NCBI GenBank assembly: GCA_004154925.1
Contig: QJNS01000036.1
Location: 186,001 to 250,000, forward strand
Direction of reading: 5' to 3'
Source: Monosporascus cannonballus
Taxonomy: Eukaryota; Ascomycota; Sordariomycetes; Xylariales
Length of the DNA stretch: 64,000 nt
Positions 23,051 through 34,007 of this stretch are shown here, in pieces. The translations under genes were made by a program, and so were the position numbers. Under the pieces are notes generated by a model that made no database searches, was not told the DNA's origin, and worked only from the letters and a program-made list of their open reading frames with translations. How positions within the stretch are numbered: the first letter of the stretch is position 1; each line of letters starts with the position of its first letter.

Positions 23051-23463
23051 CTAGTTGAACCGTCCAGCGAAGGCCGCAGCGGCGGCCAGGATCGCAGCCC
23101 CGGCCTTCACCGCGCTGGTGACCGCCGCGACGCCGTAGCCACCCATTCCGGCGCTCTGCAGGGCTGCGAACACGCTGCCGCCGGCCACGTTCCCGATGCC
23201 GGCCTGCACTCCTGCGGCGACGGAGCCTGTAATTATTCGTTAGCACGGTGGCTAGCCAAAGAGCCGATGAGGCGCGGCCACTTGCCTCCGACGACGCCCT
23301 GCGTCCCGAAACCGCCGGCGGCCAGGACCGGGGCGGCGACGGCCCCCGGCGCCGCGAGCGCGGCCCCGGCTGTGCCGAGGAGCGCGGTTTTGCCCGGGTT
23401 CTGCATGGCCCACCTGGCGCCGTCCCAGGCGTATCCCTGGGCCGCTTGTAGGATCCCTTCCAT
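23051..23463 (-). CDS. ISG12/IFI6-16-like small hydrophobic protein with a GC-AG intron
   Basis: Exon 1 is 23286-23463 and exon 2 is 23051-23226, giving 117 residues. The 59-bp intron (23227-23285) has a GC donor in strong context (G|GCAAGT) and a CAG acceptor. The join is in frame and completes a Gly codon. The protein begins MEGILQAAQGYAWDGARWAM, then becomes Gly/Ala-rich and hydrophobic in two blocks: residues about 28-55 (LLGTAGAALAAPGAVAAPVLAAGGFG) and about 60-110 (VAAGVQAGIGNVAGG, AAVTSAVKAGAAILAAAAAF). This block pattern matches the interferon-alpha-inducible 6-16/ISG12 family, small membrane proteins linked to mitochondria in animals and found, uncharacterised, in many fungi. The fungal role is unknown. 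Without the GC donor the frame would stop shortly after exon 1. Confidence 0.75.
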
Positions 23464-24791
23464 GTGTAGAGCCGTGGCGTCGTCAGGGGGGCGTCAAAGA
23501 CTCTTTTGTCGGCGTTTTGTTGATCGGCGGTGTCGGCAGCGCTTGAAGCAAAGGTAAAAGAAGTCTGTAGTGAGAGATGATACGCAGGTTCGACTGCGTA
23601 TTGGGACTACGTCCGCGAGAGCGAGGTAGGCAGGAGAAAAGTGAAGGTGTGAAGAACAGCGGGCGGGCGGGCAGCCGAAGTTATATTACCGGTAGGCGTT
23701 GTCAGAGCGTGATTGGGCAACGTATGTTGGTGCCGGGCCTCCCGGGCGGGCCAACAGGAGTTGGGCAGACGACGCGGTGTTACAGGTCCAATTTGCGGCT
23801 GCCCACGTAAGAAGAATGCGACACCATGCATGATACTTCCTCATGGCTTCCCGTCCGCTGATTTATGTCAAATGAGCATGCATGCAAGCATACAGTTAAA
23901 GTACAGCCTCTACCTCCCACCTGAAAAACTGCCTATTGAATATATAGACGCAATTGTCCTCGGGATCCTCCTCGGAATGATTCATCTACGGTACTTGTAA
24001 GTCCCTTGCCGCTCCGTGCCGATTCGTGAGCCGTTCTATTGGTCTCGGGCGATTGTTGCCGCAGTGAAACTTATAGAAGAAGGGGAGTAGGCTGGTTGGC
24101 AAGTGCCCCAGACTCCTTTCGAACCTGACTAAGTTATCCAAAACATCTCCCGTTCAGGAGCCATCAGCGGGCTCTGAAGCGCATACGGGATGGGCAGATA
24201 GACAGACGGAAAACGGGCATGGGCCTGTTTGTGTCACAGTTCCGGGGTTTTCTGTGGTGATGAGGTGAGATGCCTGCGTTCTCCACGTCGTGAACATGAG
24301 CAAGTCAATGCGGTCCGAACCCTCTTCTGACTCACAATGTAATAAAATCATGAGGTATCGGAGCTTCAGACAAGTACGGGCTCTTTCAGCCTTACGGTAA
24401 TCCAACCTGAAGTTGGTATCTCTCTTTTAAGTTTATATGGGGGCCCAATGTATCGAAAGTTCTCGTCACACAGGCGAACAATTAGTAAATTAGTTGTGTC
24501 TTTGATGGAGTTAAGGGGCTTAAAGTCTGCAGTCTATCCTCCTCGAACAGACAAGTGGAGGAGTGTGGCATCCAAGCTTCTATATGTCACTTTGGCCTGA
24601 TGGGTTCCGAAGAGTATGATATAGCCGCTCTAAAATCAGCAAACCCGCGGGAGGCCAGGGTCCGTTTATTCACGACGCAGAAGTACTGGCGGGTTTGGAA
24701 TGCTTATTAACATGGCTGGTCCAGTTGCGTCTATGTCTATGCGCCACTAGTGACAGACCGCTTGAACTGAGCAGTAACTATAATCCTCAGC
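23464..24791. other. Gene-free stretch
   Basis: No open frame here shows a domain or a family resemblance. It should hold the promoter of the ISG12-like gene (at its left) and the 3' region of PIG-U (at its right). Confidence 0.5.
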
Positions 24792-26186
24792 TCAGATCTG
24801 TCTGACCTGCTTTCCGGCCATCTCAGGCCTCTCAACCTCCCACTCGTCTCTCAGCGACGCGAAAGCCAAATCGCTGACCAGCAGACTCTGCCCGAGACTC
24901 CAGACGAGCGTGATAGCATAGAAGAAGTTTGCATTTCCGCTGCCCGCATAGATCCAGAGGTGATAGAAGGCGGGTCCCAAGAAGGAGGCGTAGAGTATGG
25001 TAGAGGCGGCGAGGAAGGTGTACCGCATCAAGGGGAACAGGTGCCGGAACAGCGACACCATGGCGAGGAAGAGGCTCGCGTCGGAAACGCTGGGGTACGG
25101 CTTGAAGATGCTGAAAATGCCCAGGAGAAGGGTGAGCACCACTAGTGGTTGCGACCGGATCCGAATCGACAGTCCTCCCACGTAGCATGAGAGATGTAAC
25201 CAGAACACGCCCAGGAAGAAGGCTCGGAAACTATCGAACATCTCGATGAAGAAGTACCACCAAAGGCCGACGTTGGGTGTCAGATCGGTGAGCGTCAGCT
25301 GAATGCCGTACGTCGACGGTATGAATTCCCAGGACCCGGCAAGGAGGTAAGATACGGAGAAGAGGGCGGAGATGCTCATGGCCACGATTCCCACGTTTTT
25401 GCCGGCGAATTGGAGCAATGACGGCTTCTGGTTCGCATCGTAATGTCGATCGTAGGCAAGCAATATCAATGGCGGCAGCAGGAGGAGCGGGTACATGGAT
25501 AAGTAGGCAGCAAAAGAAAGGGCGAGCATTGATGTAAAGGGGTTCCCGGCGATGGCCTTGGCTATGGCGTGCAGTATGGCGCATGTTGTAAACACGCTTG
25601 TAGGCCGTGCTAGGCATGCTGCTATCGTAAATGGATTCAAGAGGAAGCTATCACGCATGTCAGTCCACAAAACGGGATATCGGAGGCGTATCTAAGTCTT
25701 ACACTGCCGCAACGATACGGCCGCTCCATCGCTTGTCTTTCCGCGGCGAGGTGAAGAGTCGCGACTGCTGTGCTTCTCCCGACGCGGCGATTCTATACAA
25801 GGCACGGGCGCTTAAAAGGTCGACAGCGATATATAAGAGGTTGGTGAAGATTGGAAACTTCGAGGGGTTCGGGAGGAGCGAGAAGAGCGGAAGCAGGAGT
25901 GGCGCCTGATGAAAGACGCCGCCGTCGTACGGGGAGACATTGTGGTTGTAGAGGAATAGGCCTTCCTGGACTGGAGCGACGGTTATCAATTTTGAAATGC
26001 TGACACCGACTGGGGCACGAGAGTTTCCTTACATCTCTTGAAGCTCGTGACCGGAGTCGAGAGCTCGACGCGGGCCGTAAGGAGATCGGGCAAGCCGGGG
26101 AAGAAAGTGAACAGAACAAATCGGATGAGAGCTGCTGCGGCGTAGAGACCAGCCGTCCCATGAAAATCCATTTTACCGTGTTTCAT
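24792..26186 (-). CDS. PIGU: GPI transamidase subunit PIG-U (Cdc91/Gab1-like)
   Basis: Three exons, 26033-26186, 25703-25970 and 24792-25647, with introns of 62 and 55 bp, join in frame to give 425 residues. Family landmarks are the N-terminal luminal block with STPVTSFKR, then EGLFLYNHNVSPYDGGVFHQAPLLLPLF after the first join, and LLNPFTIAACLARPTSVF after the second. Many hydrophobic segments follow (for example MLALSFAAYLSMYPLLLLPP and LVVLTLLLGIFSIF), as expected for a multi-pass ER protein. PIG-U is part of the complex that cleaves the C-terminal signal of precursor proteins and attaches the GPI anchor. The start could also be the second Met at 26171 (MDFHGTAG), since both have A at -3. 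It is divergent from NOP7, sharing about 550 bp. Confidence 0.92.
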
Positions 26187-26734
26187 GATGCGATTCCATT
26201 GTCGAGAAAGCCGAGTCACTCGAGTGCCTCTTGCATGGGCCTTGGACCGCTCGACTACGACCAAGTTTTGTTACCGGCCTGTAATTCTTGAGATTCGAAG
26301 ACATGGAAGGACAGATTTGAAGACGTACGATGGGAAGTACGAGATACGAAGTACCACCTTGATAGATAGCCACAATATTATGTTAGGTAAGCAATATAGC
26401 TGGTCTTGATCCTTGCAGAGGCCAGCCTTACATCTTGGCACGTCACTTGACCCATTTTTAAGTAATTTCCTCGCTTACTGAGTAAAGAATTACTGAGTAT
26501 GTAGGAAAGCGCTCGGAAAAGGTGAGTGCTACTAGAAGTACCCAGATAAGAACGCGCGATAAGCTTACGTAGATAGCGCGATAACGCGATAACGCGATAA
26601 GTGATAGTCTGCTTGGGCCGGGCCCCCACCAAAAAGTTTTAGACGGTCCTGCAGACTTCTTGGGGACGCCAAATCTTTACATCTCGAGAGTACCCCGATA
26701 CTCTTTCCATTCAACACCATTAGAAACAGCAACG
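26187..26734. promoter_or_regulatory. Shared upstream region of PIG-U and NOP7
   Basis: This 548-bp interval lies between two divergent start codons, so it must hold both promoters. It contains four copies of CGCGATAA, one at 26555-26562 and three in perfect tandem at 26577-26600. Each copy contains a GATA core. Confidence 0.6.
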
Positions 26735-28866
26735 ATGGGCAGAATAAAGAAGAAGGGCGAGGCTGGAAACGCCAAAAACTACATCACTCGAACCCAAGCT
26801 GTCAAGAAGCTTCAAATCAGCCTCCCCGACTTCCGAAAACTATGTATTTGGAAAGGGTGGGTACCGGATATTATCCCCTTGACACGCAGCTCCCCATTGG
26901 GTCTTTCCAGTTGCTAATCCTATACTGCAGCATATTCCCCAGAGAACCAAGAAACAAGAAGAAGGTTTCCAAGAGTGTCACTGCGTCGACAACCTTCTAC
27001 TATGCCAAGGACATCCAATACCTGCTGCATGAACCGTTGTTGCAGAAGTTCAGGGAACAGAAAGCCCTAGAGAAGAAGATCTCAAGAGCTCTCGGTAGAG
27101 GCGACGTCGGTGATGCTCAGCGTCTCGAAGGCAATGCCGCGAGACCCGAGAAGACTGGAAAGCCGCGATATACCCTTGACCACGTTATTCGAGAACGGTA
27201 CCCGACCTTCGTCGATGCTCTGCGGGACCTGGACGACTGTCTTTCCATGCTGTTCCTCTTCGCCAACCTCCCTTCAACATCTGCTGTCCCTGCCAAGATG
27301 ATCGCCCGGTGTGAGAGACTCTGCCTCGAATTCCAGCATTACCTGATCGTCTCGCAGAGCTTGCGCAAGTCTTTCCTATCTATCAAGGGGATATACTACC
27401 AGGCAAATATCCAGGGCGAGGATATTTTATGGCTTGTACCATACAAGTTCAACCAGAGGATTGTTGGCGACGTCGATTTCCGTATCATGGGCACCTTCGT
27501 CGAGTTCTATATGACGCTCCTCGGGTTCGTCAACTTCAGGTTATACACCTCCATCGGCCTGAAATACCCGCCGAAGTTCGACCGGACGAAGGATGACCAG
27601 GCCGCGGAGCTTGGCGCTTTCAAGCTTGAGGGTAGCCATATTACCGCGGCAAGCCCTCCCGCCCGGATAACCAACGGCGACTCAAACACCGGGCCAAATC
27701 CCGAAACGCAAGCCGCTGTGAATCAGCTGATCAAGCAGATGAAGGAGGAGGAGGTCAATGGTCCCGCGAAAGACACCGAAACGCCTCCAGAGGAAGAGCG
27801 GCCGACAGACGCAATCGACAAGTTCGAGCCTGTGGCACCGGGTGGCGATGTACTACCCCAGCCCAGCTACTCCGAAAGCGACTCTAACAACCTGTTCGCA
27901 AATTGCACATTCTTCCTATCTCGAGAAACACCCAGACAACCCATTGAGTTTATACTACGCGCTTTTGGCTGTAAACGGATCGGTTGGGATTCTGTGTTGG
28001 GAGAAGGCGCATATACCACTGATGAACGCGATCCGTCCATCACACATCAGATTGTTGACCGTCCGGTGGTTCAAGCTGCCATGGAAGTGACGGGGGACGG
28101 AGAGGATAACCAAACCTCCCAGAAGCTGGCACCTAATCAGAGAATGCCCGGTCGGATATATGTACAGCCCCAATGGGTCTGGGACAGCGTCAATGACGGC
28201 GAACTGAAGCGGCCTGACCGGTATGCCCCTGGCGCACAACTGCCACCGCACTTAAGCCCCTTCGTCCAGAAGACGCAAGGTGCTTATGATCCCACGCTAC
28301 CCCTGGAGGAGCAAGAGCCCGAAGGCGAAGCACTGGAAGACAGCGACGAGGAGGCTGAGGGAGACGATCTTTCTGTTAAGCGGATCGAAGGTGCGGCTGA
28401 GGGGATGGATATTGCTTCCGATGGCGATGACGATGACGAGGAAGAGGAAGACGGCGACGACGAGTCGTTCGGCGGATTCTCAGAGGAGGAGGATGACACC
28501 GACGGCAAGGACCAGGCCGATGAAGACGAAGATGAGGAAGACGCCGAGCGGCAGCGCCAGCGGGAGCTCGAGGCCGAGCTCACAGGCAAGCCGGTGAAGC
28601 GGGCTGACTCGTCGTCGAATCCGCAGGCCAAAGCCAAGGCTGAGGCGCGCAAGAAGCTCGCGCAGCAGGCGAGGGAGGAGGCCGAGGAGCTCGAGCGGCA
28701 GAAGGGCATGCTTAGCAAGAAGAAGCGCAAGCTATTCGAGCAAATGCAGTATACCAACGACAAGAAGAGCAGCGAGGACAAGGCGCTGCGGGCCAAGCGG
28801 AGGAAGCTCGAGAAGGAAAAGGAGAGGGCCAACAAGAGCAAGGGCAAGGGCAAGGGCAAGGCGTAA
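26735..28866 (+). CDS. NOP7: Pescadillo/Nop7, 60S ribosome assembly factor
   Basis: Exon 1 is 26735-26856 and exon 2 is 26931-28866, with a 74-bp GTGGGT...CAG intron; the product is 685 residues. The N-terminal pescadillo domain starts [19 protein letters not shown], continues with [14 protein letters not shown] and [14 protein letters not shown], and includes [19 protein letters not shown] and [26 protein letters not shown] domain lies at about residues 365-490 ([18 protein letters not shown] to [14 protein letters not shown]). The C-terminus is a long acidic tract (about residues 515-610) and then a Lys/Arg-rich coiled coil ending in GKGKGKGKA. Nop7 acts with Erb1 and Ytm1 in the nucleolus in 27S pre-rRNA processing. 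The length and the acidic/basic tail fit fungal members. The start is clear because MGRIKKKG is conserved. Confidence 0.96.
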
Positions 28867-29572
28867 TCAGAGGGCGAATATTGTTAATGGGTTGTTAACT
28901 GTATTAAATGGAGTGCTCTATTTCTGGGTGTATCTTGCATTCTGTCTACAGACTTTGCTGATGAGTTGGGGGTTTCTCTTTGGCAATGGAGGGGGCCGCG
29001 TGCTGTTCAAGAGTGGTTCTGCCGCGGGAACACTTTCCTGTGGGCCCGACGACATGGCCTTTTGTCCCGAAGATTAACGAAGTCCCTTCGCAGGGCGCAA
29101 GGGTCAGCTAATCGTAGTAGAGACGTCAGGGGAAGAGATGTAAATAGATTCTCTCTCATTACTATGCCGCTAGAAAACCAAGCGCATCCAGAATACGATG
29201 GCGTTCCTAGATTTACACTTTTTGCTCAAGTCAATTAGTGCATGACCTCGACAGTTCCACCTGAATAACGATGCCTCTTTGCACATCTCATCTCATAGGT
29301 CCCGTCCCACATCGTTCTACTTAGAATTCTCTATAACCATAAATCATCGTACTGCGCCATACCCCTATAGGACTATATAGGGGTAATCGACCCCATGACC
29401 CACACACATATGTATACGTTAGCTCGCAGTCACAAGCCACCTCCCGAAATACCCCCTTCTCCAACGCCCTGAAACAAGAATAAGGAACAGCAGCGAACGC
29501 GAACCCAAGCTCGAAGCCACCATCGCCGCCGAAAACTGCGGCGCCGCAGAGCCTGCCGACGGAGCCGGCATA
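28867..29572. other. NOP7 3' region and gene-free stretch
   Basis: The first part is presumably the NOP7 3' untranslated region. A short GGACTATATAGGGG palindrome-like stretch at about 29368-29384 is the only structure I noticed. No coding frame is supported. Confidence 0.5.
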
Positions 29573-29830
29573 CTACGTCTGCGCCATGCCGAGCCCGGCG
29601 CCGAGGCCGGCCACGAAGCCGCCGTACGCGGGGACCGCCACGGCCGCGTAGGCGCACGTGGTGGCGACCACCATGGTGGCACGCGGCGGAACTATACCGA
29701 ACAGAGCCTGCAGCGACTGCGACACTGAGTAGCCGTTGCGGCAGGTGCCCGCTATGGTGGACAGCGCCAGCAGCCCGATGCGGAACTCGCCGAAGCGGCC
29801 CAGCGTCGAAAAGCGAGGGGAAGGAGATAT
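29573..29830 (-). CDS. Possible hydrophobic protein fragment, unknown family
   Basis: A minus-strand frame without ATG runs about 85 codons to a TAG at 29573-29575. It reads RFGEFRIGLLALSTIAGT, then SVSQSLQALFGIVPPRATMV, and ends YGGFVAGLGAGLGMAQT. The composition is that of a Gly/Ala-rich membrane protein, unlike the Arg-rich products of the other two frames. No upstream exon with a good splice pair was found, so it may be a truncated gene. The same frame stays open in character after the TAG (AGSVGRLCGAAVFGG), which suggests a nonsense change. I do not recognise the family. Confidence 0.3.
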   Translation of the reverse strand: MSPSPRFSTLGRFGEFRIGLLALSTIAGTCRNGYSVSQSLQALFGIVPPRATMVVATTCAYAAVAVPAYGGFVAGLGAGLGMAQT

Positions 29831-31287
29831 CTATGCTCACTCATGCAGATGATGTACGTTCACGGATGCCGTCTTCGTGGCCGCCCTAAAGCGGCGCCTG
29901 ACAGGGCGACGGCTGAGCCACACATTGAAGGACGGACATGGGGGCTACGCGTGGTACCACAGGAAATTTAAGTACCGATGACGCAAAGTTCGAATGCGCA
30001 TGCGGAAGGGGGAAGGATCCTGAGCATATGGTTAGCTACCGAAGGGCATTTATTTGTCTGCTTCCACGAATGGCCGTTAAAGCTACGGAAACGTCCATCG
30101 GGAGGTCAGGAAAGGTGACGCTATTTCCATAAATTAACGAAGAACCCTGAAGCTTTCGACATTTCCCGAGAATCACCAGGTTTTTCAGCGATATATGCAC
30201 CCGGTAGGGTGTACGGCTTACTTAACATAATCTATTTTGTTAGGGGGAAGGAGAAAGGGCGTGCATGGTATTGGGATTATGGTTGCAAGGGGGAGATGTC
30301 CGGTAGCGCCTATCCTGTGCTTAAGTGAGGGCGCAGCCGTGTCCTTCTAAAAAGACGACCGGTATCTTAATACTGATTTTCGCTGCACCTCCGGTGGGAG
30401 CTTTTCTTACTGGAGGAACTAGGAAAGTTAGCGTTGAGAGAGTTGGTCGGCTTAAAGGAAGGACATGATTGAGAGGAAGGATAGTTGCCGGACGGCGGTT
30501 TATAAGGGAGTCGTTCGGCCTGTAAAGGGGAAGTATAGGGTAAGATCTGGAGTTTGGCGTTTGGTTATCTGTTTTCTGTCTCAACATATTTATTTAATGC
30601 GTTTTGGCGCGTGGGGGGGACGCATGCTTAAGACTTTGGCCAGAACAGGCTCATTTTGGGCGGCATCCCTTACGGTATATTATTAATACTCGACGGTAGC
30701 CGGGTACTCCCTTTATTGGGCCGCAGGGGGGATACAGCTTGAACCGCTGGAAACGGCGATACGTTTACGGGCAGGACCTGTTAGATGGGCTTCGCTTTAC
30801 TGTAAAGTAAGTTAGTTAGCTATACCTAGCCTAGTACGCCCAAATGCCCCAAGGGAGGCTATGGGAAATCCGCTACGCGGCCTCCCCCGGCGTTAAATAC
30901 TACAAACAAACAAACAAATACCCGGACGGATAGAACAAGTTGGTGTGATGGAGGCCATGATGCGAACTCACACACTTGAATGGGGAGATGAGGCATTGTG
31001 ATCGTGGCACTATGATAATGCGAGGACGATCCAGAGAACCGGGAGGGGGAGGGCACCTATATTTAGGCACGCCTGAAGCAGTCGGCGGAATCCCCATCAT
31101 CCACGATTGATTGTGATGACCATCTCCTTGAGCGGCGCCCACTCCACTGAGTTGTGAGCCATGACTCCTTCAACGACAGCCGTCGCCGTCAATGAGAAAT
31201 CGCATACCGGATCTATTCTACACACAAGTTTTACAGCTGGGGGCCAGCAACAGAAGAGGAGATACCCTAACCCGTCGCCCATTTAAA
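29831..31287. other. Gene-free stretch
   Basis: No frame has a recognisable domain. A short (GTTT)n-type tract, CAAACAAACAAACAAA, lies at about 30903-30918. Confidence 0.5.
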
Positions 31288-32690
31288 TCAATCTTTAACC
31301 ACCTCAAGCTCCCTGCAAGCGTCGTCTCTTGCTTGGAACAACAGGTACGGCCCATCATGACTCGACACAAAAACGTCATGCAAGTCGTACTCATCCGGGC
31401 TCCCGGCCATCTCGCCTTTCCTTGAGCCGACCTCTCCCAAGCGTCCTGGCGCGGCTGCGAAGTCGAAATACCAGATGAGCTTCGCTATGACCAGGCTCAT
31501 CTCGAGGTACGCCATCGCCTTGCCCGGGCACGAGCGAGGGCCGAGCGAGAAGGCCGCAAAAGCGTCGTGCATGAGCTTTCTTTGGTCTTCCGATGTTTCT
31601 GAAGCGGACCAGCGCTCCGGCGCGTACTCGAAGGGTGCAGGGAAGTAGCGCTCGTTGTGGTGCAGGGCGTATATGCTCACGCCGACCTGGGTGCCTGGGG
31701 GTATGACGTGGCCGTCGACGGTTAGTGGCTCGCCGGCCTTCTTAGAGGAGGCCTGTTGCTCGCGCCAGAGCGTACCTCCTACCGGCGGGGACATGCGAAG
31801 GGCCTCGTCGATGCAGCAGCGCAGGTATTGGCACCCCGTCAGTTTCGGCCCACCGGAGATATCGGTGCCACTGGTGAAGGTCGAACGGATTTCGTCGACG
31901 AGCCTATTATAGACGGCGCGGTGGCGCGTAAGGTAGAAGAGCGTGGCGCAGATTGCAGCTGACGAAGTGTCCGCCCCTGCCGGAATGAAGAACACCGCCT
32001 CCTGGAAGATCTCGGATTGCGGGAGCGGCTTCTCGCCATCGAGGTTTTCTTCGTCAGTCATGGACGCGAACAAGTCGGCCTGCGCGTCCCTAGCCTGGGA
32101 CAGCCGCGATCCCACCATTCGCCCGATCAGCTCGCCGTACTGAAGACGGGCCTTGCCGGCGAGGAGACCCATGACGAGATCGATCCTCGCGTGGCGCAGA
32201 CCCGGGAAATTCATGTAGCTGTTGATGCGGAAGTTGCCCTTCACGACGCCTTCGGCGAGCCATCTGTCGCGCTCGTTGGTCTGTGTTTTCAAGTGATACC
32301 CGAAGCCGAGGAGCGCGACCACGTCGATGGACAGGTGTTTCACGAATCTCGTCATGTTTACGGGCTCCCCGGCTTGCGCAGACCGCAAGATTCGGCGCAG
32401 AAAGATATCTATCTGCCTGACCATGGTGGGCTCGAAGGACCGCATGGCTCACTCCGTGATGGCGCGGCCGACGAGGCGACGCTTGCGGCGGTGAACGTCC
32501 TTGTCGATAGCGTTGAACACATTGACCGTGCCGTTGGCTTGTCTGGTCAAGTCATATACAAACGACTTGGCCACCCGGTCGTTGAGGTAAATGTCTTGGG
32601 GAATTAGCATGCTGTTACCTGGCTTGAAAAGGCCCGGAGTTCACCTTGTAAGGCTGAGGTCGTGTTAAAAATGAGCCTGTCAGGTCCATG
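31288..32690 (-). pseudogene. Cytochrome P450, disrupted near the N-terminus
   Basis: The long open part (32445-31288, 385 codons) carries the P450 core: I-helix AGADTSS, K-helix EALR (in IDEALRMSPP), the PERW motif (FEYAPERW) and the haem-binding loop FSLGPRSCPGKA with its Cys ligand. Upstream, the same frame continues coherently (NDRVAKSFVYDLTRQANGT and NAIDKDVHRRKRRLVG), but a TGA at 32449-32451 separates it from the open part where family members usually have a basic residue; CGA to TGA is a single C-to-T change. Further upstream a frame change at the T-run at 32627-32630 is needed to continue. The membrane-anchor exon was not found. A reading as intron donor at the TGA is possible but would remove conserved residues. 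Context suggests a former tailoring enzyme of the PKS locus. Confidence 0.75.
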
Positions 32691-32699
32691 TCGGAGCAC

Positions 32700-34007
32700 G
32701 GTGCCTGCGCCATCGAGTCAGCTCTGTTTCTACAACGAGGTCATAACTGAATGCCTAGATGGCCTAGGCTGGTCGAGTATGTACGCACCATACTTCATGT
32801 GGCTCTTAGACGTTTGCAGGTGCAGCTTCTGTCGGAGAACGAAGTAGCCCGCATAGGCGTCTGATAACTTGGCAAGAAGCGGCCCGGGATATTTACTCAG
32901 CGGGTGAAGGAAGAGGCGGTAACCCCAGAGAACAAGACACTAGAGCGCATAATCAGTTCATCTATTGGTCACCAAATTGTGGTGTGAAGGCTGTCTTACA
33001 TATGTCACGAGGAATAGGGCGCCATTCTTCGCCGTGACTAGTATGATGTCGACAAAGCTCGACATTGTCTCTGAAGTTCCGGGAATTCGGGCTTGCTGAT
33101 CAGACCACAACAGATATCCACGTAGGGGACTCGGATTAGGATAAAGAAAAGGCAGTTCTCGAGAAGAGATCTGGTCGTGAAGGGACCGGGTGTTGTGTTT
33201 ACTCGTTCAATACTCCAAACCCGCCGGCCCAGGATGTTTGCTTGCCCTTTAAGTTATACCTGTCTTTCCTATCTAGTTGGTAATCGCCTGCCAGGAGCTG
33301 TGAAGTGATGAACAGGTAGAAGATTGTTAGTAATAGATGAATACACCAAATCGGGCAGATTCATGACGGAAAGACGTGCATAGACAGTGGGGGCCAAATC
33401 GTATACAAATGTTGGTGATGCGTCGCATCAGTTACTTGGCCATAATACCCGGACTCCGAGAGAGGGCCTGATCTCAGCAGCAGCGCCCCGTAGGCTGTCT
33501 TTGACAATGCCACGTATCTCGAAGATGGAGATAATATCAGATGTTGAGATTCAGGGAATCCTAGTAGAGATTTGCCAAGGCGCGCTGTGCCTCACTTACC
33601 AAATATACGCGGAGGGTCGGACGTAAAGGGGGATGGCACAGGGCACTGTGCATACAACACGTAGCCAAGACTTTTCTCTTATGTTGGGGATAGAATGACG
33701 TGTCATAATCCGGGCGTACAACATGTGAGCGTTGAGCAGATATTTCGCCCTATATGTGTGTGCGCGCGCGTGTGCGTGTGGGAGCAGACAATGAGAAGGG
33801 TAATGTTATGTCCGAACACAGCCTGCCCGTGCCCGAGCGGATGAGAAATGAGAAAGCGAGAGATAGATGGCATTTGTAATTTCTCTACTTGAATAACGAG
33901 TTGAGAAAATCAAGTCTACCTGACATAAACGCGGGAGCACCGCCTTGATCCTCAGCTCCCCTCCCTCCCCAACCCTAGCTAGGGCCTAGGCATCTTCGGT
34001 CAATATC
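32700..34007. other. Gene-free stretch between the P450 relic and the SDR gene
   Basis: The short frames (32662-32847, 33387-33626) have no domain. A mixed TG/CG dinucleotide tract lies at 33755-33780. The last 100 bp before 34008 are CT-rich, as is common for fungal promoters. Confidence 0.5.
33755..33780. repeat. Alternating TG/CG dinucleotide tract
   Basis: 26 bp of strictly alternating pyrimidine and purine (TGTGTGTGCGCGCG and so on). It is a microsatellite of the kind able to adopt Z-DNA. Confidence 0.7.

Noticed and set aside
28284..28859. 191-codon minus-strand open frame
   Set aside because: Ser/Leu-rich shadow of the acidic and Lys-rich tail of NOP7.
33755..33780. TG/CG tract as a functional Z-DNA element
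   Set aside because: It is a short ordinary microsatellite in gene-free DNA with no supporting context; kept only as a repeat feature.
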